A stretch of 64,000 nucleotides of DNA, taken from NCBI RefSeq assembly GCF_027923405.1, contig NZ_BQYI01000001.1, positions 2,768,501 to 2,832,500 of the forward strand, read 5' to 3'. The DNA comes from Paenibacillus sp. YYML68. Its GTDB lineage: Bacteria > Bacillota > Bacilli > Paenibacillales > NBRC-103111. Positions 37,101-43,100 of the stretch are shown one piece after another. The notes under the pieces were generated by a model. It worked only from the letters and a program-made list of their open reading frames with translations. It ran no database searches and was not told where the DNA came from. The position numbers and the translations under genes were made by a program. The stretch's first letter is position 1. Each line of letters opens with the position of its first letter.

Positions 37101-40014
37101 GTATCGCCGCAGCGATCGCTTCAGCCTCAGAAGCTTCTGCCACACCTGCTTCGTTCTGTAGATCGATACGCTCCAGCGCAAAATGCACCGCGTCGTGTAC
37201 CTGCTGCTTCGGCTCTCCCTCCACCAGCTCGAAGCTCGTTCGCAGCGTATCATGACGGGCAATCAGCTGACGGAACGCCGCCTCCAGCCCAGCGATGTCG
37301 AGCGCTCCATCGAGTTGGAGCACGCCCGGCATGTTGTAGCCCGTCTCGCCGCCCGGCAGGAGGCTTAAGATGAACAGACGCTTCTGTGCCGACGACACCG
37401 GATAATACTGTTGCTTGTCGGCAACCGGAATGTGAACGTAAGACTCACTCGCCAGTCCGTCCAGTCGCTCGGCCAGCTTCTCCAGCGTGAGCGCGTCGAA
37501 CACGTCCTTGATCTGCAGCTGCTTGCCGAACGCCTTATGGACTCTTGCGACGAGAGTCGTTGCCCGAAGCGAATGTCCGCCGATGTCAAAAAAGTTATCC
37601 AGCGCGCCCACGCGCTCGATGCCAAGCACGTCCTGCCACAGCTCTGCAAGGCGCTGCTCCGTCTCCGTGCGCGGTGCCACGTACTCCGCTCCGCTGCGAA
37701 CGCTCGCTTCTGGCGCAGGCAGACGCTTACGGTCAATCTTGCCATTGGCGCTGAGTGGCATACGCTCCAGCTGGACGAAATACGTCGGCACCATGTAGCT
37801 TGGCAGCTCTGCCGACAGCTGCTCGCGCAGCTCGCCTGGCGTGATATCACGCTCAGCGACGAAGTAAGCGGCCAGCAGCTTCTGACCCGTCTCGTCTTCG
37901 CGGGCGGTTACGACCGCCTCCAGCACCGTCTCAATGTTAAGCAGGTGCGATTCGACCTCGCCTAGCTCGATGCGGTAGCCGCGAATTTTCACTTGATGGT
38001 CTATACGTCCGAGATATTCGATGTTGCCGTCCGGCATCCAGCGCACGAGGTCGCCTGTACGATACATGCGCTCGCCTGCGACGAACGGACTGTCGATGAA
38101 TTTCTCTGCGTTCAGCTCCGGACGGTTCAAGTAGCCGCGTGCTACACCGACACCTGCGATGACAAGCTCGCCAGCAACGCCAATCGGCTGTAGCTGCAGC
38201 GTGCCTTCCCGAACGACATACAGATGAATGTTATCAATGGGTTTACCAATCGGAACCATCGGGTATTGACCGTCCGGCTCGCAATCGAAGTACGAGACGT
38301 CGACGGTGGCCTCTGTTGGACCGTATACGTTGATAAGCAGCGCCTTGTTCTCAGCGGCTACCGTATGCTGGAATCGCGCCACGTGCTGCGGCGGCAGCGC
38401 CTCGCCGCTGGCGAATACTTGACGCAGCGGGCGGAGCATGCGAATAAGCCGCTCGCGGCTTTGCTGCTCGACATATTCAAGGAATGCGCCCAGCATCGCC
38501 GGGACGAAGTGCATCGTCGTAATTTCATAACGTTCGATCGTCTCGAGAATGCGCTCCGGGCTTTTTTCGCCGCCAGGCTGCAATAAGCATACCTTTGAGC
38601 CGACGAATGACCACCAGAACAGCTCCCACACCGATACGTCGAACGTAATGGTCGTCTTCTGCATAATCGTATCGCTCGCGCCAATCGGATATTTCTTATG
38701 CATCCACAGGATGCGGTTCAGCACCGAGTGGTGCTCGACCATGACGCCCTTCGGCTTACCTGTCGATCCCGACGTATAGATCATGTACGCCACATCGGTC
38801 GGTCCCGCAGCAGGCTCTAGGTTGGAGCCTTCTACTGCATAATTGGCCTCATCGTTCAGGTCGATCACTTTACCCGTGAAGGAAGCACCTTCCAGTCCGG
38901 CAACACGCTCACGAAGGTGACTCTGAGTCAGCAGCAGTCCTGCTGCGGAGTCTTCCAACATATAAGCGATGCGATCCTCCGGATATTCCGGGTCTACCGG
39001 CACGTAGGCACCGCCTGCCTTCAAGATGGCGAAGATCGCCACCATCATCTCCATCGAACGCTCAGCCACCAGAACGACCTTCTGATCCGGCTTCACGCCT
39101 TCCGCACGAAGCGTGCGAGCGAGGCGATTCGCCCGTTCGTTCAGCTCCCGATACGTCAGCTGCTCATCCTCGAACAGCACGGCCACCTGATCCGGTGTGC
39201 GCTCCGCTTGCTGCTCGAACATCCCGTGAATCGTCTGATCGCTTGGGTAGGCAGCCTCTGTATCGTTGAATTCGACCAGCAGCTGGCGCTTCTCCGCGTC
39301 GGTCATCATCTCGATGCCGCCGAGCGCCGCCTCCGGCTGGAACAGCTGAATGGCCAGCAGGTTGTTCAGATGGCTGATGATACGTTCAATCGCCGCCACA
39401 TCGTACCGGCTTTCGTTATACACCACCTCTGCTAGAATGGATTGATCTTGTCTTATGAATCGATAATGAATGTCGCTGCGAATGTCATCGGCATGGCTGT
39501 TCGAAGCTGAGCCGTCCGTGTGCAGCGAGACAACTGTATGTATGATCGGTGTGCCGTCTGGATCCGCTTGAAGGCTGAGATCGCCAATCATGCGCTGGAA
39601 CGGTACGTCTTGACTTGCAATCGCATCACGCACCGTGGCACTCATTTCGGTGAGCATCGATTTGAACGAGCTGCTGTCGGCTACTTCGTTTTTCAATAGA
39701 ACGATATCGTTAATGCGTGGCGCTCCCGGCTCAGGGATCGTCGGCAGACCGATGATGATCGTGCTTGCGTTTGTATATTTATATAGAAGCGATTGGACAG
39801 CGGTCAGCAAAATGGTAAGTATGCCACGCTCTGCGCCCTTCACAATCGAGATGATGCGCTCGGACTGCTCGGCAGGCAGAACGATCGAGTACACGGCTCT
39901 GCTTGCAGCTTCCATCGTTTTACCAGCGATTGTTGCTGGCTTGCTGTATGGAAAACAAGAGATCGTATCTCCCGAATGAAACCGCTCGTTCCAATATGTC
40001 ATGTTTTTCTTCAT
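25123..40014 (-). CDS. Nonribosomal peptide synthetase, second subunit: halfC-A-T-(C-A-T-E)-(C-A-T)-(C-A-T)-C
   Basis: A 4963-residue multienzyme adding residues 7-10 as counted here. Approximate residues: C-lobe-only region 1-245; A 250-760, T (GGHSLRA) 813; C 855-1300, A 1305-1825, T (GGDSIKS) 1882, E 1925-2388; C 2390-2865, A 2870-3350, T 3403; C 3445-3895, A 3900-4410, T 4465; C-terminal complete C 4510-4960 (MHHIVSDG near 4650). Codes: Ser, Dab, aromatic, Ser. C-domain subtypes fit: only the one after the E domain has the HHILMDG form. The chain ends directly after a C domain, so it passes its product to the A-T module of subunit 3. GAGGGTG precedes the ATG. Confidence 0.96.
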   Translation of the reverse strand: MKKNMTYWNERFHSGDTISCFPYSKPATIAGKTMEAASRAVYSIVLPAEQSERIISIVKGAERGILTILLTAVQSLLYKYTNASTIIIGLPTIPEPGAPRINDIVLLKNEVADSSSFKSMLTEMSATVRDAIASQDVPFQRMIGDLSLQADPDGTPIIHTVVSLHTDGSASNSHADDIRSDIHYRFIRQDQSILAEVVYNESRYDVAAIERIISHLNNLLAIQLFQPEAALGGIEMMTDAEKRQLLVEFNDTEAAYPSDQTIHGMFEQQAERTPDQVAVLFEDEQLTYRELNERANRLARTLRAEGVKPDQKVVLVAERSMEMMVAIFAILKAGGAYVPVDPEYPEDRIAYMLEDSAAGLLLTQSHLRERVAGLEGASFTGKVIDLNDEANYAVEGSNLEPAAGPTDVAYMIYTSGSTGKPKGVMVEHHSVLNRILWMHKKYPIGASDTIMQKTTITFDVSVWELFWWSFVGSKVCLLQPGGEKSPERILETIERYEITTMHFVPAMLGAFLEYVEQQSRERLIRMLRPLRQVFASGEALPPQHVARFQHTVAAENKALLINVYGPTEATVDVSYFDCEPDGQYPMVPIGKPIDNIHLYVVREGTLQLQPIGVAGELVIAGVGVARGYLNRPELNAEKFIDSPFVAGERMYRTGDLVRWMPDGNIEYLGRIDHQVKIRGYRIELGEVESHLLNIETVLEAVVTAREDETGQKLLAAYFVAERDITPGELREQLSAELPSYMVPTYFVQLERMPLSANGKIDRKRLPAPEASVRSGAEYVAPRTETEQRLAELWQDVLGIERVGALDNFFDIGGHSLRATTLVARVHKAFGKQLQIKDVFDALTLEKLAERLDGLASESYVHIPVADKQQYYPVSSAQKRLFILSLLPGGETGYNMPGVLQLDGALDIAGLEAAFRQLIARHDTLRTSFELVEGEPKQQVHDAVHFALERIDLQNEAGVAEASEAEAIAAAIQAFVRPFDLAKAPLVRSGLIELAAERHLLLVDMHHIISDGVSLSVFIDELARLYAGEELAPMHLQYKDYAVWQQAGEGADKLKQQEAYWLDTFRQEVPVLDLPADYPRPAVQSFDGARYEFTLDREAANSLRQLAKQTGSTLYMVLLAVYTTLLHKYTGQEDIVVGVPVAGRSNADLEPIIGMFVNTLALRQYPAGEKSFSDYLLEVKEGSLQAFSHPEYPFEDLVEQLKLKKDMSRNPLFDTMFELKNIDTTEPRMDGLRISSYPNPHASAKVDLSIEVYEEQDELLFSLEYATALFKPETMERFGQHFSELATAIGLAPQRKLGELSMTSEQEQVQLLEAFNGMLSPEPIDHTFHRLFEQQAEKTPAHIAVRFKDTALTYAELNAKSNQLARQLVALGVGPEKLVGIMADRSVDLIVGVMAVWKAGGAYVPLDPDYPADRLRFMLEDSEAAVLLTQTHLQGLITAEVEVDADDSVEQTARAVLCLDDATLFTGDVSNLEDRCEPQHLAYVIYTSGTTGKPKGVMIEHHSLVNTALAYRREYRLTEFPVRLLQLASFSFDVFTGDIARTLVNGGTMVICPKEDRIDPEKLVGWIRSCDITLFESTPALIIPIMEHIYVQKLDISTMQLLITSSDSCGVTDYKLMQERFGSQLRLINSYGVTEAAIDSSFYDEPLAKLPHSGNVPIGKAWLNARFYIVDRYMNPVPVGVAGELCIGGPGVARGYLNRPDLSAEKFVPNPFVAGERLYRTGDLARWMTDGNVDFIGRIDHQVKIRGYRIELGEIETAMLRHDGVRQAIVIDRTDERGQKYLCGYAAGDSSLDMEQLQAELRASLPSHMVPSRMMRLERLPLTPNGKIDRKALPEPEGAVHSGTVYAAPRNPVEETLAAIWQSLLGVKQVGIHDSFFELGGDSIKSLQVSSRLYQAGYKLEMKDLFQYPTIAELSPHIRSSTRMAEQGSITGEVVLTPVQHWFFEQRFTDMHHHNQAVMLYRAERFEESALRTAMTAIVEHHDALRIVFREAEQGGYEAWSRSATEGELFSLELVELRGESNVAERINSKATMLQASIQLGEGPLVKLGLFRCDDGDHLMIAIHHLVVDGVSWRILFEDIATAYEQASKAEPIKLPLKTDSFQLWAEQQAAYANSNAMQREFAYWQQIESVPRQPLPKDIDVENTVVGDSEKVTVEWSAADTERLLKQAHRAYGTEMNDILLAALGSAVHAWTGSENVHVSLEGHGREAILPELDITRTVGWFTSQYPVVLPMKKNADTSLRIKSVKESLRSIPRKGIGYGIWRYLSNDAGKPSFVQEPEISFNYLGQFDQELEQSAIVGSSYSSGHEISSRTARTHALDINGLVAEGTLSLTISYSSKQYRKETMDRFAELLRRSLLDIIEHCVSKPGTELTPSDLSIKGMTIEELAQLEQDTRQVGELENVYRLTPMQQGMLFHSLMDASSGAYFEQTNFELKGRFEPLVFGQALDALFARQEIFRSNVYLGWSRSPLQIVYRDRKAEFRYEDVSGLSVEERQAFVAQYKHADQLRGFDLTRDALMRVAIIRVDDETFQFVWSSHHILMDGWCLSLVTEEVFELYFALSEGREPMLADVASYSRYIEWLDEQDQQEAANYWKQYLSDYETQTLLPTGKPQSKALGKVQSNGEADEQGEKKGECYETLYVDFGPELTSRMDRLAKQSNVTVNTLLQTVWGLLLQKYNGSEDVVFGSVVSGRPAEIPGIEGMIGLFINTIPVRIRCDAHASFVDVMRWNQEQALASNRYDTYPLFEIQALTDQKQELIQHILVFENFPVDEQMEQLGGEEAPFQVGSVEMVEQTNYDFNLIVTPGASMRIRLEYNAEVFASDAVERIHGHLIHAMEQLVSTPNMPVRDLEIVTPGEKAQIFVAFNETAAVSPMDKTIYQLLEEQAERTPEQPAVYFEGTTLTYRELNEQANGLARTLRAAGVENGQLVGLMVEKSAEMIVGMFGIMKAGGAYVPIDPEYPEDRIAYMLEDSGARLLLTQAKLSERTSFEGTILALDESSSYAADGSNLGSVNTANDLAYVIYTSGTTGKPKGVMVEHHGLTNLRVYYDKTLRITEQDKVLQFASLSFDAACWEIFKALFCGATLYIPTQTTILNYSLFETYMSEHGITIAALPPTYAVYLDPATMPSLRILFTAGSASSHELVQKWKQHVQYYNGYGPTENSIATTIWPVSTDPEADRIISIGRPMPNHRVYIVDPHGQLLPVGVPGELCVSGAGVARGYLNRQELTDEKFVMSRFAPGERMYRTGDLARWMPDGKLEYLGRIDHQVKIRGYRIELGEIEAQILKLDDVQEVIVLAREDETGQNQLCAYFVAQREIPISELRSSLAEELPNHMIPAFFMQLERMPLTPNDKIDRKALPAPDGTQGRGTAYVAPRTAIEEKLVVIWESILGTTTIGVKDNFFEIGGHSLRATALVTQLHRELNKTVSLQDVFRSPTIEQLAAIIESNDEYGYASIPAAEPSETYPVSSQQKRMYILNQLEGGELSYNMPGAMLVSGKLDREQLERAFRTLVERHETLRTSFELVNGEPVQRVHADSDIDFTIELHHTGGDEALASSLVRSFIRPFDLSHAPLLRVGLVELEPERHIMLFDMHHIISDGVSMAILIDEFAALYRGDSLSPMSIQYKDYAVWQQSELQSEQTAKQEAFWHETFSGEIPILSLTTDFARPAVRTYEADTVAFSLSQAESDALRKLAAETGSTLFMVLLAAYTSLLHRYTGQEDIVVGTPIAGRPHAELEPIIGVFVNTLALRQYPAAEIPFSSYLLEVKERALAAYEHQTYPFEELVEKVGVKRDMSRNPLFDTMFIMQNTEQQELVLGDLQLQPYPKPHAAAQVDLTLEIVEEDGLIYGSFQYVTSLFKRESMERLASHLQQLIGSVAANPASKLGELNLIDEEELEQVTVRFNDTAAPYPAHETIHGLFEQQAAKTPELPAVLFEGQQLTYRELNERANQLARTLQAEGVKPETKVVLMAERSFEMMIAIYAILKAGGAYVPIDPSLPQERIAYILEDSSAPLLLTQSHLRERLAGLESEQVFAGKVLDLNEAGIYAADASNLTVGQAGPTDVAYMIYTSGSTGKPKGVMVEHHSVLNRILWMHKQYPIDATDTIMQKTAITFDVSVWELFWWAFVGSKVCLLPVGGEKSPQTIIETIDRYAITTMHFVPAMLGAFLEYAEQQPSRELTDQLRSLRQVFTSGEALPPQHVARYQRTVAAANRSRLINLYGPTEATVDVSYFDCEPDGHYPVIPIGKPIENIHLYVVKEGTLQLQPIGVAGELVIAGVGVARGYLNRPELNAEKFIDSPFVAGERMYRTGDLVRWMPDGNIEYLGRIDHQVKIRGYRIELGEIETNILNVEGVLETVVMAREDGSGQKLLAAYFVAEQEMTAAELREALSAELPSYMVPTYFVQLERMPLSPNGKIDRKALPAPEETVRSEADYVAPRTETEKQLAAIWQEVLKLPQVGVKDNFFDIGGHSLRATTVVAKVHQQLSKTIALRDVFQHPTVEELARILDAADAVSRKAITAVEKRDFYPVTSTQKRMYILSHLEGGELSYNMPTIVRVNGMLDVDKLEEAFRQLIDRHESLRTSFEMVNGEVVQRVQDEVEFMLERHAAGTVEEADRLLHTLVRPFELSAAPLLRAGVVRLAEDSHLLIYDMHHIVSDGASAAVIMSELGALYAGEELPQLDVHYKDFAVWQQEQAEAGVYSRQRDYWLEQLAGELPVLELPIALPRPAVRSFEGALLEFTVESDVTEKLKQLAAATGSTMFMLGLAAYTILLAKYSGQDDLIVGTPVAGRQHAELEPMIGMFVNTLAIRNEPKNELTVERYVRDVKDRTLNAFENQDYPLEELIEQLQVQRDARRNPLFDVLFVMQNTESHESTVEALTFAPYEQEHKVAKFDMTLALSEHNGELRGSFEYSTKLYSKQTIERLRDDLYKVLQAMGERPEQRIADIEVASSLTGSSELLIGSVDFSF
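25126..26490 (-). other. C-terminal condensation domain of subunit 2
   Basis: A complete C domain (YPVTSTQKRMYILS, MHHIVSDG, YKDFAVWQ, GTPVAGR, NPLFDVLFVMQN) with no A domain after it in the same protein. It should join Ser 10 to the residue loaded by module 11 of subunit 3. The type (LCL) fits an L-donor, and module 10 lacks an E domain. Confidence 0.85.
26490..29670 (-). other. NRPS module 10 (C-A-T), Ser predicted
   Basis: LCL C domain (MHHIISDG). Code D-V-W-H-F-S-L-V-D-K is the standard Ser code. T is GGHSLRA, no E. The A domain is nearly identical at DNA level to that of module 6. In tridecaptin A this position is Glu. Confidence 0.88.
26770..28327. repeat. Near-identical A-domain repeat, copy in module 10
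   Basis: About 1.56 kb matching 41806-43363 at a constant offset of 15036 bases with no indels noticed. It covers most of the Ser-activating A domain, from motif A10 back through A1. Confidence 0.85.
29670..32850 (-). other. NRPS module 9 (C-A-T), aromatic residue predicted
   Basis: DCL-type C (SHHILMDG) following E. Code D-A-W-A-F-A-G-I-A-K resembles the Phe code DAWTIAAICK; Phe, Trp or Tyr are candidates. T is GGHSLRA, no E. In tridecaptin A this position is Phe. A charged insertion (KALGKVQSNGEADEQGEKKG) lies in the C domain. Confidence 0.82.
32850..37440 (-). other. NRPS module 8 (C-A-T-E), D-Dab (or D-Orn) predicted
   Basis: LCL C domain (MHHIISDG). Code D-V-G-E-I-S-S-I-D-K, the form known from Dab-activating domains of polymyxin-type synthetases; Orn codes (DVGEIGSIDK) differ by one residue. 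T GGDSIKS and a complete E domain give a D-residue. Confidence 0.87.
37440..39280 (-). other. NRPS module 7 (A-T), Ser predicted
   Basis: Code D-V-W-H-F-S-V-V-D-K, one change from the Ser code. T GGHSLRA, no E. It receives the chain from the C domain that ends subunit 1. In tridecaptin A this position is Dab. Confidence 0.82.
39280..40014 (-). other. N-terminal half-condensation (C-lobe) region of subunit 2
   Basis: About 245 residues like the second half of a C domain (MTYWNERF, YTNASTIIIGLPTI, SQDVPFQRMIGDL, TPIIHTVVSLH), without the HHxxxDG half. It is the same arrangement as in subunit 3 but quite diverged from it, so it is a maintained element rather than a recent truncation. Confidence 0.75.
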
Positions 40015-40095
40015 GTTTTATCACACCCTCGGTTTATTCGAATGCATGTCTCTCAGCTTGCTGTGGAACGAAAGCTCGAATCGATTGTCCTAACA

Positions 40096-40140
40096 CTGAC
40101 GTGCGCGCCGCATATGTGCGTGTGCGGCGCGCGACATCAG
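40096..40140 (-). other. Strong intercistronic hairpin between subunits 1 and 2
   Basis: GCGCGCCGCA (40103-40112) pairs perfectly with TGCGGCGCGC (40123-40132) around a 10-base loop, and the stem extends outward (CTGA..GT with ..AC.TCAG) with one bulge and one mismatch. No T-tract follows on the minus strand, so an mRNA processing or stability role is more likely than termination. Confidence 0.6.
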
Positions 40141-40179
40141 TTCAGGTCTTAGATAATCATCTGGATCGCAACCTTGAAT

Positions 40180-43100
40180 CTAGAACAAGAACTCTACCGT
40201 TTCTTCGTCAGACGATTGCTTGAACACTAGCTCACCCAGCTTGCTCTCTGGCTGCTCCGCCATGAAGACGAGCACCTTGCGGAAATCTTCAACGAGCTTC
40301 TCCATCGTCGCGGACTTGAACAGCTTAGTCGAATACTCGAGGTTGAACTCCAGCGTATCGTCCTGCTCGGCCACATACAGCGACAAGTCGAACTTCGCTG
40401 CATTGTAGTCGGTCACGACACGGCTGAAGGTGAGCGATTCGACGCGCAGCTCCTCCTGCTCGTTGTTCTGCATAACGAGCATCGTATCGAACAGCGGATT
40501 ACGGCTCGGATCTCTCGGGATGCTAAGCTTCTCCACCAGATCCTCGAACGGATACTCCTGATGCTCGAAGGCGCTGAGTGCATGCTCCTTCAGCTCTTGC
40601 ACGAAGCCAGCTACCGTCTTCTCTTCCTTAGGCTGAGCCCGAAGCGCGAGCGTGTTGACGAATACGCCGATGATCGGCTCGACATCCGCCGTCTGTCTGC
40701 CTGCGATCGGTGTACCGATCACCAGATCATCTTGACCCGTGTAGCTAGTAAGCAGCATGGAATATGCAGCCATCATCACCATGAACATCGTGCTGCCGTT
40801 CTCTTCAGCCAGCTGTCTCAGCTTCGTCGTCAGCTCAGGCTCCACTGTGAACTCCAGCTGCGAGCCCTCGAGGCTGCGGACAGCCGGACGAGGGTAGTCT
40901 GTTGGCAGGTCGAGCACTGGAACCTCACCGGCGAATACGTCCAGCCAGTAGCGCTCCTGCTCGGCATAGCTGCCGCTTGCCGCACGCTGCTGTTGCCATA
41001 CGGCGAAGTCCTTATAGTGAATGCGCAGCGGCTCGAGCTCAATGCCCTCATACAGCTGCATGAATTCCTGGATCAAGATACCGAGCGATGCACCGTCCGA
41101 AATAATGTGATGCATATCGAACTGCATCAGGTGACGGTCAGGTGCCAGCTCGACGAGACCGACACGCATAAGCGGTGGTGTGCTCAGGTCGAACGGACGG
41201 ACGAACTGCTCAGCGAGCTGTTCGATCTGACTCTCGTCAGCCTTCGCATATTCGAGATTGAACGACACCTGGTCGTACACCTTCTGTACCGGCTCGCCTC
41301 CCGCCATCTCGAAGCCCGTCCGCAGCGTCTCATGACGCTCGATCAGCTTGCGGAACGCTTGCTCCAGTCGATCACGGTCAAGCGGACCGTCGACGGTCAA
41401 GGCGCTCGGCATGTTGTAGCTGATTCCTGTACCTTCCAGCTGGCTCACGATATACAATCGCTTCTGCGAGGACGATACCGGATAGTACGCTCTGCGCGGA
41501 GCGAACGGGATCGATGTGGCCGCAACCTGCTCCATCCCTTCGACGATGACAGCCATCTGCTCAATCGTCGAGTATTGGAACACCTCGCGCAGTGGTATCG
41601 CAACGTTCATTTCCTTCTGAATTCGAGCAGTCAGCGTCGTCGCACGCAGCGAGTGTCCGCCGATGTCGAAGAAATTATCCTTCACCCCGACACGTTCCAG
41701 TCCGAGCACGGACTGCCAGATCGTCGCGAGCTTCGCTTCCACTTCATTGCGAGGCGCCACATAGCTCGCTTCGCTGCTGACGCTTCCTTCAGGCGCTGGT
41801 AGCGCCTTGCGGTCGATCTTGCCGTTCGGGCTGAGCGGCATCCGCTCCAGCTGGACGAAGTACGTCGGCACCATATAGCTTGGCAGCTCCGCGGACAACG
41901 CCTCACGCAGCTCTGCAGCGGTCAGCTCCTGCTCCGCGACGTAGTACGCCGCCAGCAGCTTCTGCCCTGACCCGTCCTCGCGAGCCATGACGACCGTCTC
42001 GAGCACACCTTCGACGTTCAGGATGTTCGTCTCGATCTCACCTAGCTCGATCCGATAGCCGCGAATCTTGACCTGATGGTCAATCCGTCCGAGATACTCG
42101 ATGTTGCCATCCGGCATCCAGCGTACAAGGTCGCCTGTGCGGTACATGCGCTCGTCAGCGACGAACGGACTGTCGATGAACTTCTCCGCGTTCAGCTCCG
42201 GTCGGTTCAAGTAGCCGCGTGCGACGCCGACACCTGCGATGACCAGCTCACCCGCTACGCCGATCGGCTGCAGCTGCAATGTACCTTCCTTGACGACGTA
42301 GAGATGAATATTCTCAATCGGCTTCCCGATTGGAATGACCGGATAATGGCCATCTGGCTCGCAATCGAAGTACGATACGTCGACGGTCGCCTCGGTCGGG
42401 CCGTACAGGTTGATCAGACGCGAGCGATTCGCTGCAGCGACTGTGCGCTGGTAGCGTGCGACGTGCTGCGGAGGCAGCGCCTCACCGCTCGTGAACACTT
42501 GACGCAGCGAACGCAGCTGCTCGGTCAGCTCAAGGCTTGGCTGCTGCTCCGCGTACTCGAGGAACGCCCCGAGCATTGCAGGCACGAAGTGCATCGTCGT
42601 AATCGCGTAGCGGTCTATCGTCTCGATGATCGTCTGCGGGCTCTTCTCCCCGCCCACTGGCAGCAAGCATACCTTCGAGCCGACGAACGCCCACCAGAAC
42701 AGCTCCCACACCGATACGTCGAACGTAATCGCCGTCTTCTGCATAATCGTATCTGTCGCATCAATCGGATACTGCTTATGCATCCACAGGATACGGTTCA
42801 GCACCGAATGATGCTCGACCATAACGCCCTTCGGCTTGCCCGTCGAACCAGATGTGTAGATCATGTACGCCACATTCGTAGGTCCCGCTTGTCCGACCGT
42901 CAAGTTCGACGCATCCGCCTCATACACAGACGAATCGTTCAGATCAAGCACCTTGCCTCCGAACACTTGCTCGGACTCAAGTCCGGCTAAACGCTCGCGC
43001 AGATGCGATTGCGTCAGCAGCAGCGGTGCGGACGAATCCTCGAGGATGTACGCGATCCGCTCTTGAGGCAGCGATGGGTCGATTGGCACGTACGCGCCGC

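Noticed and set aside
39280-40014. The half-C regions as remnants of a frameshift in a normal full C domain
   Set aside because: No N-lobe sequence is found in the 165-base gap upstream, the ribosome site is reasonable, and the same arrangement occurs at the next junction.
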